Assembly: GCA_963827135.1 (NCBI GenBank)
Contig: CAWGZX010000008.1
Location: 62,001-126,000, forward strand
Length of the DNA: 64,000 nucleotides
Direction of reading: 5' to 3'
Source of the DNA: JAJRAN01 sp963827135
GTDB lineage: Archaea; Thermoplasmatota; Thermoplasmata; Methanomassiliicoccales; UBA472
Shown: piece by piece, positions 61,390 through 64,000 of the stretch
Numbering within the stretch: the stretch's first letter is position 1
Layout of the letters: every line of letters begins with the position of its first letter
Notes under the pieces: model-generated
Seen by the model: the letters and a program-made list of their open reading frames with translations, nothing else
Told to the model about the DNA's origin: nothing
Databases searched by the model: none
Made by a program: the position numbers and the translations under genes

Positions 61390-62055
61390 ATGAGCTGGGA
61401 GTTCGCCATCACGGCATTCGCCTCGATCTTCGCCATCGTCAACCCGATAGGCAACATACCATTCTTCGTCACGGTCACCGAAGGTTACACTGCGCAGGAA
61501 AAGAAACGGGTAATCATCATGATCTGCGTGGTCATGACGGTGGTGCTGGTGGCGTTCGGACTATTCGGCAACATCATCTTCGCCGTCTATGGCATCACCA
61601 TACCCATGTTCAAGATCGCTGGGGGGCTGCTGCTCTTCTCGGTCGCGTTCTCCATGATGAGGGGCGAGCGCTCCCGGGCCAAGATCACCGAGGACGAGAG
61701 ACAGGAGGCGATGTACCGGGAAGAGATAGGCGTCGTGCCGCTAGGCATCCCGTTGTTCGCTGGCCCCGGCGCGATCACCACGGTGATGATCTACGTCTCC
61801 TATGCCATGGACTCGACTGCGGGGGACGTGTATTTCAACCTCTTCTCCGTCTTCCTGGCCATCTTCCTGACCGTGGTCATCAGCTACATCACGCTCGTGT
61901 ACTCCGAGCGCATCTTCAAGCGCATGGGCCGGAGCGGGGCGGCGGCGTTCGGGCGTATTATCGGCTTGTTGCTGGCTGCGGTGGCTGTGGGCTTCGTTCT
62001 GAACGGGGTGTTCGACGCCGTGACCATCTACGTCGAGAACAACTTCCCCGCCTGA
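61390..62055 (+). CDS. MarC-family membrane protein
   Basis: A 221-residue, six-helix protein of the MarC/YhgN type. It begins FAITAFASIFAIVNPIGNIPFFVTVTEGY, the family's conserved NPIGNIP loop, and later has GVVPLGIPLFAGPGAITTVMIY and the end FVLNGVFDAV. Despite the name, MarC proteins have no proven drug-resistance role. It lies 27 bases after trmI and 72 before purS. Confidence 0.9.
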   Translation: MSWEFAITAFASIFAIVNPIGNIPFFVTVTEGYTAQEKKRVIIMICVVMTVVLVAFGLFGNIIFAVYGITIPMFKIAGGLLLFSVAFSMMRGERSRAKITEDERQEAMYREEIGVVPLGIPLFAGPGAITTVMIYVSYAMDSTAGDVYFNLFSVFLAIFLTVVISYITLVYSERIFKRMGRSGAAAFGRIIGLLLAAVAVGFVLNGVFDAVTIYVENNFPA

Positions 62056-62127
62056 GCTTTTGTTCCTTCCAGCCTCGGACCGCCAACTGTAAGTATTGCG
62101 GTTGAGATTCCACGGACGGGTGCATCC

Positions 62128-62367
62128 GTGGTCACCGCTGAGATAAGGATCGAGCTCAAGCCTGGCGTCGCCGACCCTGAGGGTCAGAACACCAAGAAGG
62201 CGCTGGAGCTGCTGGGCTTCAAGGGAATAAGGGGAGTGCGGACCATCAAGGTCTTCGAGATGGAGCTGGATACCCCCCCTGACGAGGCGAAGGTGCAATG
62301 CGAGGAGATGTGCCGAAAGCTGCTAGCTAACCCGGTGATCCAGAAGTTCAAGGTCGTCCTCAAATGA
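62128..62367 (+). CDS. purS: phosphoribosylformylglycinamidine synthase subunit PurS
   Basis: A 79-residue PurS: AEIRIELKPGVADPEGQNTKKALELLGF, GVRTIKVFEMELD, CEEMCRKLLANPVIQKFKVVL. It forms the bridge between PurQ and PurL in the fourth step of purine synthesis. Its start is GTG at 62128. The stop overlaps the purL ATG as ATGA. Confidence 0.94.
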   Translation: MVTAEIRIELKPGVADPEGQNTKKALELLGFKGIRGVRTIKVFEMELDTPPDEAKVQCEEMCRKLLANPVIQKFKVVLK

Positions 62368-64000
62368 TGCCCATGTCATCGGAAGCACTGATGGTCAAGC
62401 GGCCCGTGCCCTTCGAGCTCTACGAGATCGACATCCTGGCCGCTGGGGACGAGGACCTCATGGAGCTCTCTGCCAAGCTGGGCCTCAACCTCTCGCTCGA
62501 CGAGATGAAGATGATCCAGAGGTACTTCGCCACCAAGATGCGAAGGCCGACGGACGTCGAGCTGCAATCGATAGGGCAGGCATGGAGCGAGCATTGTTGT
62601 TACAAATCATCCAAGAAGTTCCTCAGGGAGCACATATTCGGCCTGGAGCACCCTGATGTGCTGGCCAAGGGCGACGCGGGGGTAATGGCCTTCGACCGGG
62701 ACCACGCCTACGCCCTGAGGATCGAGTCCCACAACCATCCCTCGGCCATAGAGCCCTATGGCGGTGCGGCCACTGGGATAGGGGGGATAGTGCGCGACGT
62801 GCTGTGCATGGGCGCCCAGCCCATCGCCCTGGTCGACCCGCTCTTCTTCGGGCCGGTCCAGTACCAGGGCGAGGTGCCTCCAGGCATCAAGCACCCCAAG
62901 TATCTGGTCGGGGGAGTTGTGGCGGGCATCCGCGACTACGGCAACCGCATCGGGATCCCGACGGTGGCGGGCGGATTATGGTTCGACGAACGCTACGTGG
63001 GCAACTGCCTGGTGAACGTGGGATGCATCGGCATCGCCAAGAAGGAGGACATCGTCAAGAACGCCGTCAGGGGGACGGGGGACGTGCTCATCCTCGTAGG
63101 CGGCAGGACCGGCCGCGACGGCATTCACGGGGTCACGTTCGCATCCGCGGAGCTGCACGAGAAATCCGAGGAGGAGTCCAGGGGAGCGGTGCAGCTCGGC
63201 GATCCGATAATGAAGGAGCCGCTGATCCACGCCTGCCTCGAGGTGAACTCGAGGAAGCTCATCTATGGCATGAAGGACTTGGGCGGGGGAGGTCTGTCCT
63301 GCGTGGTGGGCGAGATGGCGCTCTCCGGGGACTGCGGCGCGACCGTAGAGCTGGACAAGGTCCCGCTGAAGGAGGAGGGCCTGGCCCCCTGGGAGATCTG
63401 GGTCTCCGAGTCGCAGGAGAGGATGATGCTCGCCGCACCGGAGAAGAACGTGCATAAGATCCTGGATGTCTTCCAGCTGTGGGACGTGCCGGCGACGGTC
63501 ATCGGGAAGGTCATCAAGGAGCAGGTGGTCAAGCTAGACTTCCACGGGGAGAGGGTCTTCGAGATGGACCTGGACTTCCTTACCAAGGGGCCGGAGTACT
63601 GCCGCCCCTCCTGCTTGGTCGAGCCCCCTGCCCTCATGGAGGAGGAGTTCCCCAAGCTGCCAAGGGACCTCAGCGAGGTGCTCACTGGCTTGTTAGGGGA
63701 CTTAAACATCGCCTCCAAGGAATGGGTCGTGCGCTACTACGACCACGAGGTCCGCGGGAACACCGTGATCAAGCCCTTGCAGGGCAGATTGGGGATGCGC
63801 GGCCCGGGCGACGCCACGGTCATCAAGCCCCTGGAGGACAGCTACCGGGGCCTGGCGATCGCGGTGGGGGTGAACCCCTGGTTCACGGCGCTCGACCCTT
63901 ACAAGGGAGGCCAGGCGTCGGTGGACGAGGCCTGCCGCAACATCGCTGCCGTAGGGGGCATCCCGCATTCGCTCACCGATTGCCTGAACTTCGGCAACCC
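62364..64000 (+). CDS. purL: phosphoribosylformylglycinamidine synthase subunit PurL, 3' end beyond window
   Basis: The first about 545 residues of the small-type PurL that makes FGAM from FGAR, ATP and glutamine-derived ammonia. Segments are GQAWSEHCCYKSSKKFL, ALRIESHNHPSAIEPYGGAATGIGGIVRDV, MGAQPIALVDPLFFG, IPTVAGGLWFDERY, VGGRTGRDGIHGVTFASAEL and ITKD-like YGMKDLGGGGLSC. The second half starts around VNPWFTALDPYKGGQASVDEACRNIAAVGG, and the window ends in LTDCLNFGNP. The ATG at 62364 overlaps the purS stop. Three in-frame ATGs lie within 12 bases. Confidence 0.95.
   Translation, partial: MMPMSSEALMVKRPVPFELYEIDILAAGDEDLMELSAKLGLNLSLDEMKMIQRYFATKMRRPTDVELQSIGQAWSEHCCYKSSKKFLREHIFGLEHPDVLAKGDAGVMAFDRDHAYALRIESHNHPSAIEPYGGAATGIGGIVRDVLCMGAQPIALVDPLFFGPVQYQGEVPPGIKHPKYLVGGVVAGIRDYGNRIGIPTVAGGLWFDERYVGNCLVNVGCIGIAKKEDIVKNAVRGTGDVLILVGGRTGRDGIHGVTFASAELHEKSEEESRGAVQLGDPIMKEPLIHACLEVNSRKLIYGMKDLGGGGLSCVVGEMALSGDCGATVELDKVPLKEEGLAPWEIWVSESQERMMLAAPEKNVHKILDVFQLWDVPATVIGKVIKEQVVKLDFHGERVFEMDLDFLTKGPEYCRPSCLVEPPALMEEEFPKLPRDLSEVLTGLLGDLNIASKEWVVRYYDHEVRGNTVIKPLQGRLGMRGPGDATVIKPLEDSYRGLAIAVGVNPWFTALDPYKGGQASVDEACRNIAAVGGIPHSLTDCLNFGN

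Noticed and set aside
1..64000. CRISPR arrays, rRNA genes, cas genes or other defence islands
   Set aside because: No regularly spaced repeats, rRNA sequence or Cas-like protein was seen. The only phased repeats are the short units before fic.

Overview
The window reads as a chromosomal segment of a moderately GC-rich euryarchaeon, most likely a member of the Thermoplasmatota and perhaps related to Methanomassiliicoccales (inference; no methanogenesis gene lies here, so that lifestyle cannot be claimed). The archaeal assignment rests on a GINS51 replication subunit, PAN proteasome ATPase, Alba, thermosome, aMBF1, HerA, the wyosine enzyme Taw2, pantoate kinase with CoaBC, archaeal-type ProS and TrmI, DUF835, DUF166, DUF2240 and DUF357 proteins, and a tRNA-Lys gene with an archaeal TATA box. 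Genes are dense, often coupled by ATGA overlaps, and mostly housekeeping. Layout: 0-2.4 kb holds Taw2 and a cysteine-rich unknown. 2.6-10.0 kb is a tightly coupled operon of a large secreted transglutaminase-like protein, a membrane protein, a MoxR ATPase, a DUF58 protein and a second membrane protein, followed by DUF835 and UbiA genes. 11.9-14.7 kb (minus) carries alba, DUF166 and a glutamate-dehydrogenase-family gene whose catalytic lysine is tyrosine. 14.8-20.3 kb carries PolX and the complete AMP salvage route (ribose-1,5-bisphosphate isomerase, form III RuBisCO, AMP phosphorylase). 20.3-25.8 kb has a RuvC-fold protein, two related MFS transporters and a histidine kinase between them. 26-31.3 kb (minus) is the chaperone block thermosome / grpE-dnaK-dnaJ.

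31.5-36.4 kb has DUF2240, aMBF1, PAN with a palindrome-rich upstream region, a GPN GTPase and small genes. 37.6-39.4 kb is an AT-rich mini-island with a Fic gene, bounded by a 14-bp duplication of the 3' end of the adjacent tRNA-Lys. 39.5-49.4 kb returns to housekeeping: GINS51, a TOPRIM protein, glycine decarboxylase gcvPA-gcvPB, an alanine-dehydrogenase-type enzyme, thymidylate kinase and two CoA genes. 49.4-56.8 kb has HerA with DUF357, a CobW-type GTPase, an aquaporin, PRPP synthetase and ProS. 56.9-60 kb is AT-rich and gene-poor; it contains fragments of a metallo-beta-lactamase-fold gene and others, flanked by an 18-bp direct repeat with one mismatch, then two lysine-rich-tailed small proteins. 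60.1-64 kb has TrmI, MarC, PurS and the start of PurL. Single-base frame breaks recur (transglutaminase, MoxR, RuvC-like, at least seven in dnaK, two in the thermosome, aquaporin N-terminus, lysine-rich protein). In conserved housekeeping genes they look more like consensus errors than real inactivation.
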